From NCBI RefSeq assembly GCF_018128925.1, contig NZ_CP067007.1:1454330-1518329 (forward strand): 64,000 nucleotides of DNA, given 5' to 3'. The position numbers were made by a program, and so were the translations under genes. This document shows, in pieces, positions 52,113 through 61,066 of this stretch. This DNA is from Nitrosopumilus sp. K4. GTDB lineage: Archaea; Thermoproteota; Nitrososphaeria; Nitrososphaerales; Nitrosopumilaceae. The number at the start of each line of letters is the position of its first letter. Positions within the stretch are counted from its first letter, which is position 1. The notes beneath the pieces are model-generated. The model was not told where the DNA came from. It saw nothing but the letters and a program-made list of their open reading frames with translations, and made no database searches.

Positions 52113-52937
52113 ATGGACAGCATTCCAATAAGTGATAAAGTTCCAGAGTTAGATGTAGCCATAGATGCTGCCGTACAGGCAGGAAATGCAATTTTGGAGG
52201 TTTACAATGAAAAATATGAAACAAGAACAAAAAGTGATGATTCTCCAATTACAGAAGCAGATGTAAAAAGCAATGAGATTATTAAAAAAATTCTTTCAAA
52301 AACAAATCATAGTATATTATCAGAAGAGGATAAAGATGATTTGAGTAGGCTCTCAAAAGAAACAATTTGGATTGTTGATCCTCTTGATGGAACATCTGAT
52401 TTTATCGATAAAACTGGAGAATTTACCGTAATGATTGCTCTTGTTAAAAATCAAAAACCAATTCTAGGTGTAATTGCCTGGCCAACAGAAAAAACTATTT
52501 TTGCAGCAGAAAAAGGAAAAGGTGCCTATAGATTTTCAAATAACAAATGGGAAAAAATTCATGTTACTAAAATTTCAGAACTTTCAAAATGTAGAACTGT
52601 AGGTTCAAGACATCATCTATCAGAGACTGAAAAAAACTTCATCAAAAAACTAGGAATAGAGGACTTTACAAGCATAGGTAGTTCATTAAAAGTTGGAAAA
52701 ATTAGTTCTGGGGAGGCAGAAGCATACATTACAACAACAAACAAAATGAAAGAATGGGATTCAGCAGCATCATATTGTATTATAAAAGAAGCAGGAGGAA
52801 AGATGACAGACATGTCAGGAAATGATATTACATATAACAACAAAATTGTAAATCATCAAAATGGAATTCTAGTTACTAATGGTTTGATTCATGAAAAAAT
52901 AGTAAATGAGTTTAAAAAATTAGATCAGATTTCTTGA
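52113..52937 (+). CDS. cysQ: 3'(2'),5'-bisphosphate nucleotidase/inositol-monophosphatase-family enzyme (CysQ-like)
   Basis: 274 residues of the lithium-sensitive phosphatase fold. SPITEADVKSNEIIKKIL near residue 46, WIVDPLDGTSDFIDKTGEFTVMIAL near 87-112 (the metal-binding DPLDGT) and EWDSAASYCIIKEAGGKM near 210 are the family motifs. CysQ removes PAP, the by-product of PAPS-using sulfation. The APS-kinase gene overlaps its end convergently (18 nt) and favours this reading over inositol phosphatase. Confidence 0.88.
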   Translation: MDSIPISDKVPELDVAIDAAVQAGNAILEVYNEKYETRTKSDDSPITEADVKSNEIIKKILSKTNHSILSEEDKDDLSRLSKETIWIVDPLDGTSDFIDKTGEFTVMIALVKNQKPILGVIAWPTEKTIFAAEKGKGAYRFSNNKWEKIHVTKISELSKCRTVGSRHHLSETEKNFIKKLGIEDFTSIGSSLKVGKISSGEAEAYITTTNKMKEWDSAASYCIIKEAGGKMTDMSGNDITYNNKIVNHQNGILVTNGLIHEKIVNEFKKLDQIS

Positions 52938-53441
52938 TTTTAGAAAATCCTTTACTTTGTTTGCACTCTCCGAAAGAGGTTCATTTTCTGTATCTATTAC
53001 CAAGTCTGCATTTGTTGGAGCCTCATAAGGATCATCAATTCCTGTAAATCCTTTAATCTCTCCTTTTCTTGCCTTGGCATACATTCCTTTGACATCTCTC
53101 TCTTCACATTTTGCTAGAGAACACTTAACGTAGACTTCTGCAAATTGATCACCTGAATCAATGATTTTTCTAGCATTTTCACGATTCTCAATGTATGGTG
53201 AAACCAGTGACACTGCGCTAGGTACTCCATGTTTTAGCAAAAGTTTTGCCAAATGTGCTACCTTTTTGTTGTGTTCATCTCTGCCTGCTTTTGAGAAATC
53301 TTTTGGTGAAAACCATTCTCTAAGTTCATCACCATCAAGCATTGCCAAATTTGGAATGTCTTTTTGCAAATCTTTTACGATGGTAGTCTTGCCTGAGCAA
53401 GGAAGACCAGTCATCCAAAGAACAAAAGGTTTCATATTCAA
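52920..53441 (-). CDS. cysC: Adenylyl-sulfate (APS) kinase
   Basis: 173 residues. N-terminal VLWMTGLPCSGKTT near residue 8 holds the P-loop, LDGDELREWFSP near 34 the APS-binding loop, HNKKVAHLAKLL near 56, and VYVKCSLAKCEERDVKGMYAKARKG near 104. It phosphorylates APS to PAPS, the sulfuryl donor. Its presence with sat and CysQ points to real sulfotransfer chemistry, not only assimilation. It overlaps the CysQ-like gene by 18 nt at the 3' ends. Confidence 0.94.
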   Translation of the reverse strand: MNMKPFVLWMTGLPCSGKTTIVKDLQKDIPNLAMLDGDELREWFSPKDFSKAGRDEHNKKVAHLAKLLLKHGVPSAVSLVSPYIENRENARKIIDSGDQFAEVYVKCSLAKCEERDVKGMYAKARKGEIKGFTGIDDPYEAPTNADLVIDTENEPLSESANKVKDFLKSRNLI

Positions 53442-53471
53442 ATTGTCAGATTAGCCCATAAAGAGCTTACG

Positions 53472-54029
53472 TTAATTTTGAAACCAATTTTGTTTTTCTA
53501 AGAAATCAATTTCTTTTATCATATCATCTACCTTTTTGGTAATTGCAGTAATTGATCTATATTGTTCATACATCTCAATTTCTTCTTCTTTTGATAGAAC
53601 TTCAGCCTCTGCCTTGTCAAAAAAATTATTTTCTTTATTCAAATGATCATAAAGATAAATCCCATATGTTTTCAAAAACCTTGCAACAGGTTCTCTTTCA
53701 TCATGTCCTTGTCTCCATCTTTGTAGATGTTTGGAGATTTGTCTAGCAATATTTCTTCCAAATTCATGCTCTATCATAAAACCTCTAATTTCCTCTTTTA
53801 GTGTGTCATAACTGGCTACACATGGAAAGTAAGAGTCTTCTTCTCTAGAGTGATGAATGGCATCAACAAAATCAGATATTATTATCATGATTTTTTCAAT
53901 GTCTGAAAATGGAACAGTTTCTCCTTTTGCTATTTCTTCAGCGCATTTTAGGACAACTTTTTCTAGACGTCTTACTTGTATGTGATCTGCTCTAAGTTGT
54001 TCAGAAGCACTCATGTAATTTGTTTGCAT
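53472..54029 (-). CDS. Hemerythrin-like HHE-domain protein
   Basis: 185 residues, helical bundle. Histidine/glutamate positions follow the hemerythrin pattern: LRADHIQVRRLE near residue 13, HHSREEDSYFPCV near 57, MIEHEFGRNIARQI near 84, and YLYDHLNKENNFFDKAE near 128. Such cytosolic di-iron proteins sense or bind O2 or NO, or handle iron; in nitrifiers NO contact is plausible, but function is inferred. Coding region starts MQTNY; an in-frame Met at residue 6 is a possible alternative start. Confidence 0.87.
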   Translation of the reverse strand: MQTNYMSASEQLRADHIQVRRLEKVVLKCAEEIAKGETVPFSDIEKIMIIISDFVDAIHHSREEDSYFPCVASYDTLKEEIRGFMIEHEFGRNIARQISKHLQRWRQGHDEREPVARFLKTYGIYLYDHLNKENNFFDKAEAEVLSKEEEIEMYEQYRSITAITKKVDDMIKEIDFLEKQNWFQN

Positions 54030-54120
54030 AAAGATGATTTAATGTATTATGGCACCATTATACTGTCATCATTGAATCAATGTAGATTGACTAAATTGGC
54101 TTTTATGGATAATTTTGGTG

Positions 54121-55512
54121 ATGGAAATATTGAATGACTATATGTTAATGGTTTTGAATTTTTTTAGAGGACAAATTCAAGACATTTCTATTTTAGATAA
54201 TTTTGATAAGACATACTTTCTAGATAAAATTTCTGAAATTCAAGAATCTATTGGAACATTAGCAATTCAAGATGGACCGATTGCAAGTGCACATGTAGTT
54301 TTGCTTGCAGCAGGTGTGGTAGTTTTTCTTGGTGTTGCAGGTGAGGCCTTCTTCAAAAAAACAGGTATTCCAGATGTAGCTTTTTTGATGGTATTAGGAG
54401 TAATTATAGGACCAGTACTTGGAGTAATTCAACCTGAAGCAGTAATCCAAGTTGTTCCATATTTTGCAGCTTTAGCATTAATTATCATCATGTTTGATGG
54501 GGGGTTAAATCTTGATATAAAAAATATGATCAGAACTGCACATTTTGCATTTACGCTTGCTTTATTGGGATTTATTTTATCTGTCGTTTTGGTAACCATT
54601 GGAGCTCATTATGTACTAGATTGGTTTTGGTTAGATAGCATTCTCTTAGGTTCAATTGTTGGAGGTAGTAGCTCTGCAATTGTATTTGGGTTAGTACGAA
54701 ACATCAGAATTTCAGAAGATGCAAAATCAATGCTTAGTTTTGAATCTGCTCTGACAGATATCTTGTCAACGATTGTAGCATTTATTATGTTTGAGGCAAT
54801 CTTAGCTGGAAGTTTTGATCTTCAAACTTTGGAAGATACGTTAGGAAGGGCAATCGTAGTAGGATTAGTTTTAGGATTTGGAGTAGGAATTCCATGGATG
54901 TATGTATCAACAAAGCTTGCAAATGCTCAGCACGGATATATGTTAACTTTGGGAGTTTTGTTTGTGTTATTCTTTTTAGCAAATTCATTTGGTGAGTCTG
55001 GCGCATTAACTGCGTTGATATTTGGATTAATGTTAGGAAACAAGGCACATTTATCCAAAATATTGAGATTCAAACTGCCAAAAATCGATATGGATGACCC
55101 TACACATAATCAACTTACATTTTTGGTACGATCATTCTTTTTTGTGTTTGTTGGATTGATGGCAAGTTTTGGAAGAGTAGAATATGTCATCTTTGGCATA
55201 TTGATTACAATAGCAATTTACTATGGAAGGACTATAGTAGGAAAAATTACTCTTACAAAGAGATTTTCACAGTTAGACAGGCAAGTTACATATGTTATGA
55301 TTCCAAGGGGTTTGGCAGCAGCTGTACTTGCAACTTATCCAATTACTATGGGATTACCAAATGCAGAAGCATATCCAGAAATTGTATTTTTCATAATTTT
55401 GTCCTCAGTCATTATTACAACAATTGGATTAGGAAAAACAAAGAACATTCCACCTCCAGAATCAGTAGAAGGGGGATTTGTAAAGCCTCCTGAAGATCCT
55501 AGTACAAAATGA
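54121..55512 (+). CDS. CPA-type sodium/proton antiporter
   Basis: 463 residues from the ATG at 54121. About 12-13 hydrophobic helices. The N-terminus carries an extra soluble-like segment (to about residue 50), then VVFLGVAGEAFFKKTGIPDVAFLMVLGVIIGPVLG with the cation:proton pattern, SIVGGSSSAIVFGL near 180 and FESALTDILST near 208 (the antiporter carboxylates in ESxLTD). FRGL-like IPRGLAAAVLATYP near 400 closes the core. NhaP/Kef-like exchanger, probably pH/Na+ balance. Confidence 0.92.
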   Translation: MEILNDYMLMVLNFFRGQIQDISILDNFDKTYFLDKISEIQESIGTLAIQDGPIASAHVVLLAAGVVVFLGVAGEAFFKKTGIPDVAFLMVLGVIIGPVLGVIQPEAVIQVVPYFAALALIIIMFDGGLNLDIKNMIRTAHFAFTLALLGFILSVVLVTIGAHYVLDWFWLDSILLGSIVGGSSSAIVFGLVRNIRISEDAKSMLSFESALTDILSTIVAFIMFEAILAGSFDLQTLEDTLGRAIVVGLVLGFGVGIPWMYVSTKLANAQHGYMLTLGVLFVLFFLANSFGESGALTALIFGLMLGNKAHLSKILRFKLPKIDMDDPTHNQLTFLVRSFFFVFVGLMASFGRVEYVIFGILITIAIYYGRTIVGKITLTKRFSQLDRQVTYVMIPRGLAAAVLATYPITMGLPNAEAYPEIVFFIILSSVIITTIGLGKTKNIPPPESVEGGFVKPPEDPSTK

Positions 55513-55566
55513 ACAATTTATCAGTTATACGCGGATCTTATATTCAAAATTTCAATAAATCAATTC

Positions 55567-55707
55567 ATGGTAGAAATTCCAAAAATAAGTAAAGAAAAGA
55601 CATCATTTGAGGATAGTATTTCATGGGAAGACATTCAGGGTCTGAGCTGGATGTTATCTGAATTCAATGGTGAGGCAATTAAGAAAAATACTTACGCCTG
55701 TGCGTAA
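55567..55707 (+). CDS. Small protein (46 aa), unknown
   Basis: A 46-residue frame with ATG at 55567, rich in charged residues and with three Trp/Phe positions (SISWEDIQGLSWMLSEFNGE) and a Cys near the C-terminus (YACA). It has no transmembrane helix. It lies 54 nt after the antiporter gene on the same strand. No homologue recognised; real but low evidence beyond an open frame with plausible codon use. Confidence 0.5.
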   Translation: MVEIPKISKEKTSFEDSISWEDIQGLSWMLSEFNGEAIKKNTYACA

Positions 55708-55771
55708 GATTCAATTTTTTAATTTCTAAATTTTTAGAAAATTAGATAAGTATCTTTAAACTCTACAATAC

Positions 55772-55948
55772 ATGACAAAAAGTATTAGTTGTAAGGATGC
55801 TGGAAAAGATTGTGGTTGGTCTGCCTCATCTCAAACAGAAGAAGAGTTGATGCATAAAGTCCTTGAGCATGTTAAAGAAGATCATAAAGAGATCGAACTA
55901 AATCCTGAATCTATTGAGAGTATCAAGTCATTAATTAAAGAAAATTAA
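55772..55948 (+). CDS. DUF1059-family small protein
   Basis: 58 residues, ATG at 55772. ISCKDAGKDCGWSASSQTEEELMHKVLEHVKEDH is the DUF1059 pattern with two Cys near residues 7 and 14 and conserved His near 28, 33 and 38, which could bind a metal. Function of the family is unknown. It is preceded by an AT-rich promoter-like stretch and followed by about 100 nt to the convergent TFB gene. Confidence 0.85.
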   Translation: MTKSISCKDAGKDCGWSASSQTEEELMHKVLEHVKEDHKEIELNPESIESIKSLIKEN

Positions 55949-56054
55949 GTGATTTTCATCCAAACTACGTAAAATTAGGCAAATTTTAGTAAAGGTTAGG
56001 CCTGGTTCAGAATTTATTTTATGTAAAAATATAGAAAATTAAAGGGAAAAAAGA

Positions 56055-56969
56055 TTATAGATCTAGCGAGTCTTTGAGACCCTTGTATCTATTTCTGATA
56101 GTTACTTCAGTAACGTTTGCAGCTTCGGCAATATCACGCTGAGTCTTGTCCTCACCGTTTTTGACACATGACAAGTACAGTGCTGCTGCAGCCAATCCCA
56201 TAGGATCTTTTCCTGCTGAAACTTCGTTTTCTTGTGCTTGTTTGAGCACTTTGACTGCATATCTTTTTGTCTTTTCTGCAATTCCAATTCTGCTTGCAAT
56301 TCTTGCGACACATTGAATTGAATCAGTTACTGGCATTCTCAAGTCTAGTTCTTTGACTAGCAGTCTGTAACATCTTGCAATGTCTTTTCTCTTGATGTTA
56401 GCTGCTTGCTCTACATCTTTTAGATTACGTGGAGTTTCAGTATCACGACATGCAGCATAAAGTGCTGAGGCCATTAGTGCTGAAATGGAACGTCCTCTAA
56501 CAAGACCTTTGTCAAGTGCTTTTCTGTAGATGTAAGCTGCTTTTTCAATTACAGCATCAGAGATTGCTAGTTTGTCTTTTAGTCTGTTTAATTCACTAAA
56601 TGCCTGTCTAAAATTTCTATCAACAGGTTCATGAACTTGACTTCTACTATCCCAAGTTCTTAGTCTTTCAATTGTGCTTTTCATTGATGCAGTTAATGGA
56701 CGGCCTGAAGCATCCTTGTTGATTGGATTGATGATTGTTGCAAGTCCCATATCATGCATGGTCAGCGATGTTGGTGCGCCTGCTCTTGCTCTGTCACCGT
56801 GTTCGTCTTGTGTAAAGGATCTCCATTCAGGTCCAGATTCCTGTAGTTTCTCAGTAATTACAAAGCCACATTTGGAGCAAAACATTTCTCCTGATTCATT
56901 GTCAGTGACCAGCTTACCCTGAGCGCATCTAGGACACAATTCTTTTGGGTTTTTAGATTGACTTACCAT
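56055..56969 (-). CDS. tfb: Transcription initiation factor IIB (TFB)
   Basis: 304 residues. N-terminal zinc ribbon CPRC-x15-CSKC (residues about 12-33), B-reader/linker (PEWRSFTQDEHGDRARAGAP near 50-69), then two cyclin-like repeats (about 110-200 and 205-300) with the second beginning SIQCVARIASRIG and ending with the helix-turn-helix RDIAEAANVTEVTIRNRYKGL. TFB bridges TBP-DNA and RNA polymerase. Thaumarchaea often have several paralogues, so this may be one of them. Confidence 0.96.
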   Translation of the reverse strand: MVSQSKNPKELCPRCAQGKLVTDNESGEMFCSKCGFVITEKLQESGPEWRSFTQDEHGDRARAGAPTSLTMHDMGLATIINPINKDASGRPLTASMKSTIERLRTWDSRSQVHEPVDRNFRQAFSELNRLKDKLAISDAVIEKAAYIYRKALDKGLVRGRSISALMASALYAACRDTETPRNLKDVEQAANIKRKDIARCYRLLVKELDLRMPVTDSIQCVARIASRIGIAEKTKRYAVKVLKQAQENEVSAGKDPMGLAAAALYLSCVKNGEDKTQRDIAEAANVTEVTIRNRYKGLKDSLDL

Positions 56970-57099
56970 CTTACGATTCTAGGGTTTTGAGTTCTTTGGT
57001 ATTTATGAATCATCAACTTTTTTCCTAAATTTTGACTAAATTTGAGCCTGACAAAAACACAGAATAGTCATAATATGGATAATACCTCAGGAAAAAACC

Positions 57100-58065
57100 A
57101 TGAAAATGCTCAAGATCACACCTCTCCTGTTTATGGTGTTAATTGCACTTGTGCCAAGTGTGTATGGTGATACCAAAGCCCAAACCATGGAAGGAAGCAT
57201 GGATGTTAAGATAGAGTATCCAAGTGAGGCAGTCATTGGAAGAAGTGTGACAATTTCTGTACTTGTAGAAAACAAAGGATGGGAAGATAAACAGGACATT
57301 TCATTTGTGTTTTCTAGTCAAGATAATTCCATGATACCTGCGGCATCAGATAGCATAATAATTGAAAAATTATCTCAAGGTGGATCCTTTGGGGCCAACA
57401 TTGATTTTGAAATTCCAGAAAATGCAAATCCTGGAACAAATTTTCTTAATGTAAAATACTCACAGGTACTGGTTGCAAATAATGAAAATCCTCAAGATCC
57501 GATTTTTCAAGATATTGCAATTCCAATAGTAATCAAGGAAAAACCAAATGTGACAATTTACACAAAGACACCAGAGTCAATTTTTGCAAATGCAGAATTT
57601 CCAATTGAAGTGGAGTTAGTATCTGAGGACATAAACATATCAGATGTTACAATCAAAGTAATTCCACCTAAAGACATTGAATTTAGAGGTGAGACAATGC
57701 ATACATTTTCTACAATTGAAAAAAACACTCCAGTTGGAATTACATCAAGAATAATCACTCCAACTGAGGAAGTGAACACTGAATACAAGTTACCATTTGA
57801 AATTATTGTAGAATATACTGATGATCAGGGAGAAGAAAATACAGAATCAAAGACAGTGTCACTAGTCCTAAGACCACGAACATTTATGGAATTGACAACA
57901 GATGGAGGGATTTGGATTGGTGACTTTTTCATTGCACCATATGTATCACTTGGAACAATAATTGGAATTCCTGCAGGCTCTATAATCACACTTCTAATTA
58001 GGAAAAAAACTATGCCAAAAAAGAAAAAAGCAAAGCGAAAAACAAAGACAAAAACTAGTGTCTAG
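57100..58065 (+). CDS. Exported CARDB/NEW3-like protein with C-terminal membrane anchor
   Basis: 321 residues. Signal peptide (KITPLLFMVLIALVPSVYG) then a beta-sandwich stretch typical of CARDB/NEW3 domains (VIGRSVTISVLVENKGWEDKQDISFVFSSQD, near 46-76; NPGTNFLNVKYSQVLVAN). The last 50 residues hold a hydrophobic helix (WIGDFFIAPYVSLGTIIGIPAGSIITLLI) and a strongly basic tail (KKTMPKKKKAKRKTKTK), a stop-transfer. Likely a surface-exposed scaffold. It lies upstream of and convergent with the small coiled-coil gene (4-nt overlap). Confidence 0.82.
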   Translation: MKMLKITPLLFMVLIALVPSVYGDTKAQTMEGSMDVKIEYPSEAVIGRSVTISVLVENKGWEDKQDISFVFSSQDNSMIPAASDSIIIEKLSQGGSFGANIDFEIPENANPGTNFLNVKYSQVLVANNENPQDPIFQDIAIPIVIKEKPNVTIYTKTPESIFANAEFPIEVELVSEDINISDVTIKVIPPKDIEFRGETMHTFSTIEKNTPVGITSRIITPTEEVNTEYKLPFEIIVEYTDDQGEENTESKTVSLVLRPRTFMELTTDGGIWIGDFFIAPYVSLGTIIGIPAGSIITLLIRKKTMPKKKKAKRKTKTKTSV

Positions 58066-58376
58066 GACTCAAGTTTCTGATTAATTGACTGAATGTATTT
58101 TTGACTGTATTCAGTATACATTTGGATTTTATCTTGTGCCAAGGCCATAGCGCCTGGTCTGCTGTTTACTAGTTTTTCTGACTCTTGTTGTACTGCTAGC
58201 AATTTTTTCAAGTCTTCTTTGCTTTGTGATTCAAGTTGTGAAAGCAACGTTTGAAGTTCGCTTTCAAGCATGTTTTTAGTGTCAGGTATTGCTGGTGGTT
58301 CTGCTCCAATGATTTCTTTGGTTGTAATTTTTCCAAATACTTTTCTTTCTAGTTCAGTCATTACCCAAAACCCCAT
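58062..58376 (-). CDS. Small coiled-coil protein, unknown
   Basis: 104 residues, highly helical (LESELQTLLSQLESQSKEDLKKLLAVQQESEKL near 37-69) with no cysteine or membrane span. The last part (MALAQDKIQMYTEYSQKYIQSINQKLES) is also helical. No family recognised. Its 3' end overlaps the CARDB-like gene by 4 nt (convergent). Confidence 0.76.
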   Translation of the reverse strand: MGFWVMTELERKVFGKITTKEIIGAEPPAIPDTKNMLESELQTLLSQLESQSKEDLKKLLAVQQESEKLVNSRPGAMALAQDKIQMYTEYSQKYIQSINQKLES

Positions 58377-58532
58377 TTAGTGTTATAAATTCAATTTGAA
58401 TTTCTGGTTTTTTCATCTCTAAAATTTCCTATATATTTCAAAAAATAAAAAGTAAGATTGCAGTGCAATTACATTCTCAGATTTGATATGAGTGCTCTGT
58501 TTTAATTAGAATTTACAAGAAATACCACAATA

Positions 58533-58655
58533 TTGAATCAGACAAATGAATCTGTAGAAATTTGTCAGTGTAGCGTTTGTCAGAATTGTAACTTTGATGT
58601 TGAAAAAGATGAAAAACTATGCCAAGCTTGTGTCAGGGATATACATAAGTTCTAG
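58533..58655 (+). CDS. Small cysteine-rich zinc-type protein (40 aa)
   Basis: A 40-residue frame from a TTG at 58533 to a TAG at 58653. Six cysteines: CQC near residue 11, C-x2-C (16, 19), and CQAC near 30-33, spaced for one or two zinc sites. It ends 3 nt into the end of the convergent regulator gene. Start codon TTG is uncertain, but the cysteine arrangement is unlike chance sequence in this AT-rich genome. Confidence 0.5.
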   Translation: MNQTNESVEICQCSVCQNCNFDVEKDEKLCQACVRDIHKF

Positions 58656-59239
58656 TAGTCGTGTTCGCTAAAATCTGATCCCAGTGCAATGGTTGCAATG
58701 ATTGTGCTTTTGGTAGTTTGAAATTTGAGATTTTTGTCTGGTTCAAATTGATGAAATATTTCTTTAAGTAATTGTTCTGTAAAGAAGGACCAATTCATGC
58801 CAAGCTCATGTTGAATGATAAAATGGTGCAGATCACCTTCAGTTCTGTGATCTGACTTCATACCAGATGCACGAATATAGTCTTCAAGTGTTTCAATACA
58901 GCGTTTAAGATCATATTTGCCCTTCATGAAAAGAACGGTATCTTTAATCAGCGGCAATACTGCCTTGATAATCTCACTGATATCATCTCCATCCATCTCT
59001 TCTCCTAAAGAATCCAGAATCCCCTTTGGAACAGGAATCATTCCAATTTTATCTCCAAAACGATCCCAGTTTACATATTTTTCAAGAATTTGTTTTACCA
59101 AAACATTTTGTGATATGTTTTTGTGCATTGCTTCAGTCTCAAGTTCTTCAACGACTTTAGCAGGAAGCCTATAGGTAATGCTACGAGTTTTTTCTTTTTT
59201 TGGAGGATGGGCTTGTCTGTTAGTTGGTGTTGACTTCAC
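58652..59239 (-). CDS. Ribbon-helix-helix-like regulator with C-terminal helical domain
   Basis: 195 residues from a GTG at 59239. N-terminal basic lead (TNRQAHPPKKEKTRS), then SITYRLPAKVVEELETEAMHKNISQNVLVKQILEKYV near residues 19-54, which has the strand-helix-helix pattern of ribbon-helix-helix DNA-binding domains (as MetJ/Arc/CopG types). The remainder (about 60-195) is a helical ligand or dimer domain with two or three His/Cys (RCIETL, LHHFIIQHELGMNW). A dimeric repressor is likely; no target site was identified. Confidence 0.76.
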   Translation of the reverse strand: MKSTPTNRQAHPPKKEKTRSITYRLPAKVVEELETEAMHKNISQNVLVKQILEKYVNWDRFGDKIGMIPVPKGILDSLGEEMDGDDISEIIKAVLPLIKDTVLFMKGKYDLKRCIETLEDYIRASGMKSDHRTEGDLHHFIIQHELGMNWSFFTEQLLKEIFHQFEPDKNLKFQTTKSTIIATIALGSDFSEHDY

Positions 59240-59311
59240 TGAGGATCACTTCAATTTATGGTATATATGATATTAGGAACATGATTTTAATTTAAAAGGA
59301 AAATAGAAAAA

Positions 59312-60619
59312 CTATTTTTTATTAAAGAAGAATTCGCCTTTTTCTTCTAACCCTTCTACGTATTCATCCATTTCTAGTTTGAATTCTTCTTCATCAGCAT
59401 ACGCCCTTTCTGCATGTTCGCTGATATCGAGTCCAGCATCTTCCACTTCTGGAGATACCCTTACTCCTATCAAGAAGTCCAATACCTTCATGATGATGAA
59501 GGTTCCTCCAAATCCTAATGCTGCTGCAACTGCAACACCAATTGCTTGAATTCCTAATTGATCTGGATTACCATATAGTAATCCATCAGGTCCTGCAGGG
59601 TTTACTGCAGAACTTGCAAAGATACCAATTGCAAGTGCACCAATAATACCTGCAGTTCCGTGGACGGAGCTGACATCTAGTGCATCATCAATCTTTAGTT
59701 TCTCCTTGAAGATTACAATTGTTGAATATGATGCGATACCAATTGCGATACCAATTACAAATGAGTGTTCTACACTAACGAATCCGGATGCTGGTGTAAT
59801 TCCTGCAAGTCCTGCAATTGCGCCGTTAACTGCCGCAACTACTGAAGGTTTGCCTGTTCTCATCCAAGATAGTCCTACCCAAATTAAAGCTGAAACTGAT
59901 GATGCCATGTGAGTTACAATTACAGTGTTTCCTGCCAATGATCCAGATGCTAATGCGCTTCCTGCGTTAAATCCGAACCATCCCAACCATAGTAATGATG
60001 AACCTACTACAGCAAGTGGAATACTGTGTGGAATTTCAATTGCTGGTCCAAAGAACCTTCTTCTTCCAAGCACTATGGCAGCTGCAAGAGCGCCCATACC
60101 GACACTTGTGTGAATTACGATACCGCCAGCAAAGTCTACAACGCCAAGTTCTGCTAACCAGCCGCCTCCCCATACCCAGTGTACTAGTGGATAATAGATG
60201 AGGATAGACCAAGACGCGATAAATATGATAAATGAGCTGAACTTCATTCTCTCAGCAATTGTACCTGTCAGTAGCAATGGAGTAATTGCTGCAAACATTA
60301 ACTGGAACTTCACAAATAAGACACCAGGAATAGTTGGTGCATAATCAAGGGACTCATCCCATGGAACACCTTTGAGGAATACCCAATCCATGTTACCCAT
60401 TAAACCACCTGTCTCATCAGGTCCAAATGATAAACTAAATCCAAAAACGAACCACATTACACTAAGTAGTGCTAATCCAAAGAAGATCTGCATGAAAACT
60501 GATACTGCATTCTTTTTTCTTAGGAGGCCAGATTCAAAGAGTCCTAGTGCAGGGATCATTAACAGTACTAAACTTCCTGCTACCAGCATCCACGCTGTAT
60601 CACCAGTATCTATGGCCAT
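59312..60619 (-). CDS. amt: Ammonium transporter (Amt)
   Basis: 435 residues with 11 predicted helices. GDTAWMLVAGSLVLLMIPALGLFESGLLRKKN is the family N-terminus, VDFAGGIVIHTSVGMGALAAAIVLGRR near 157-183 and VSSVHGTAGIIGALAIGIFAS near 317-337 carry the twin histidines and GG motifs that line the pore. A cytosolic tail of about 55 residues (LDISEHAERAYADEEEF) follows and is where P-II proteins dock. In this ammonia oxidiser it would import NH4+. Divergent from glnK with 78 nt between them; P-II and amt adjacency is the standard gene pairing. Confidence 0.97.
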   Translation of the reverse strand: MAIDTGDTAWMLVAGSLVLLMIPALGLFESGLLRKKNAVSVFMQIFFGLALLSVMWFVFGFSLSFGPDETGGLMGNMDWVFLKGVPWDESLDYAPTIPGVLFVKFQLMFAAITPLLLTGTIAERMKFSSFIIFIASWSILIYYPLVHWVWGGGWLAELGVVDFAGGIVIHTSVGMGALAAAIVLGRRRFFGPAIEIPHSIPLAVVGSSLLWLGWFGFNAGSALASGSLAGNTVIVTHMASSVSALIWVGLSWMRTGKPSVVAAVNGAIAGLAGITPASGFVSVEHSFVIGIAIGIASYSTIVIFKEKLKIDDALDVSSVHGTAGIIGALAIGIFASSAVNPAGPDGLLYGNPDQLGIQAIGVAVAAALGFGGTFIIMKVLDFLIGVRVSPEVEDAGLDISEHAERAYADEEEFKLEMDEYVEGLEEKGEFFFNKK

Positions 60620-60674
60620 TGTAAAATTTGAGTTTCTAAAACCTAATAATAATAACGAAATTTGATAGGAATTT

Positions 60675-60692
60675 GATTATCATGTGATAATC
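60675..60692. promoter_or_regulatory. Perfect inverted repeat in the amt/glnK intergenic region
   Basis: GATTATCA-TG-TGATAATC: 8-bp arms are a perfect inverted repeat with a 2-bp centre. It ends 5 nt before the glnK ATG (60698) and 56 nt from the amt start (60619), inside the 78-nt divergent intergenic region. It is placed as a dimer operator for a nitrogen or metabolite-responsive regulator controlling both genes. Not matched to a known operator. Confidence 0.65.
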
Positions 60693-60697
60693 GAAAA

Positions 60698-61066
60698 ATG
60701 AAACTGTTATTTGTAAAAACCCCAGAAACCTTTCAAATGCTAAGAATTGAAGCTTTACTAGGAAACAACGACGTAATGGAGATTAGTGAAGCACTAAAGA
60801 AAATTCAGATAGGCGGTCTAACAGTAACCAAAGTTAGAGGTCGTGGAAAGAAACCACCTCCTGAAATCCATGCTTCTAAAGGTAGTGCAATATTTCAGCC
60901 TCAATTCAGCCAGAAATATGTAATTGTAGCTATAATTCCTGAAAATAAAGAAGAAGAAGTAATCAACATTATCAAAGAGAAAGGAACTGTTGGAAAGATT
61001 TTCGTCTCACCAATCTTAAGAGCAGTTGACATTGCAACTGGAACTGAAGGCGAAGAAGTAATCTAG
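60698..61066 (+). CDS. glnK: P-II nitrogen regulator (GlnK-like)
   Basis: 122 residues of P-II family. Strand MLRIEALLGNNDVMEISEALKKIQIGGLTVTKVRGRGK near residues 10-47, the T-loop (about 44-62: KPPPEIHASKGSAIFQPQFS) and B-loop TVGKIFVSPI near 100. The T-loop lacks the Tyr51 used for uridylylation in bacteria, so binding of ATP/ADP and 2-oxoglutarate is the likely control. It probably gates the neighbouring Amt channel. Its 3' end abuts the P-II-like gene on the other strand with no gap. Confidence 0.93.
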   Translation: MKLLFVKTPETFQMLRIEALLGNNDVMEISEALKKIQIGGLTVTKVRGRGKKPPPEIHASKGSAIFQPQFSQKYVIVAIIPENKEEEVINIIKEKGTVGKIFVSPILRAVDIATGTEGEEVI

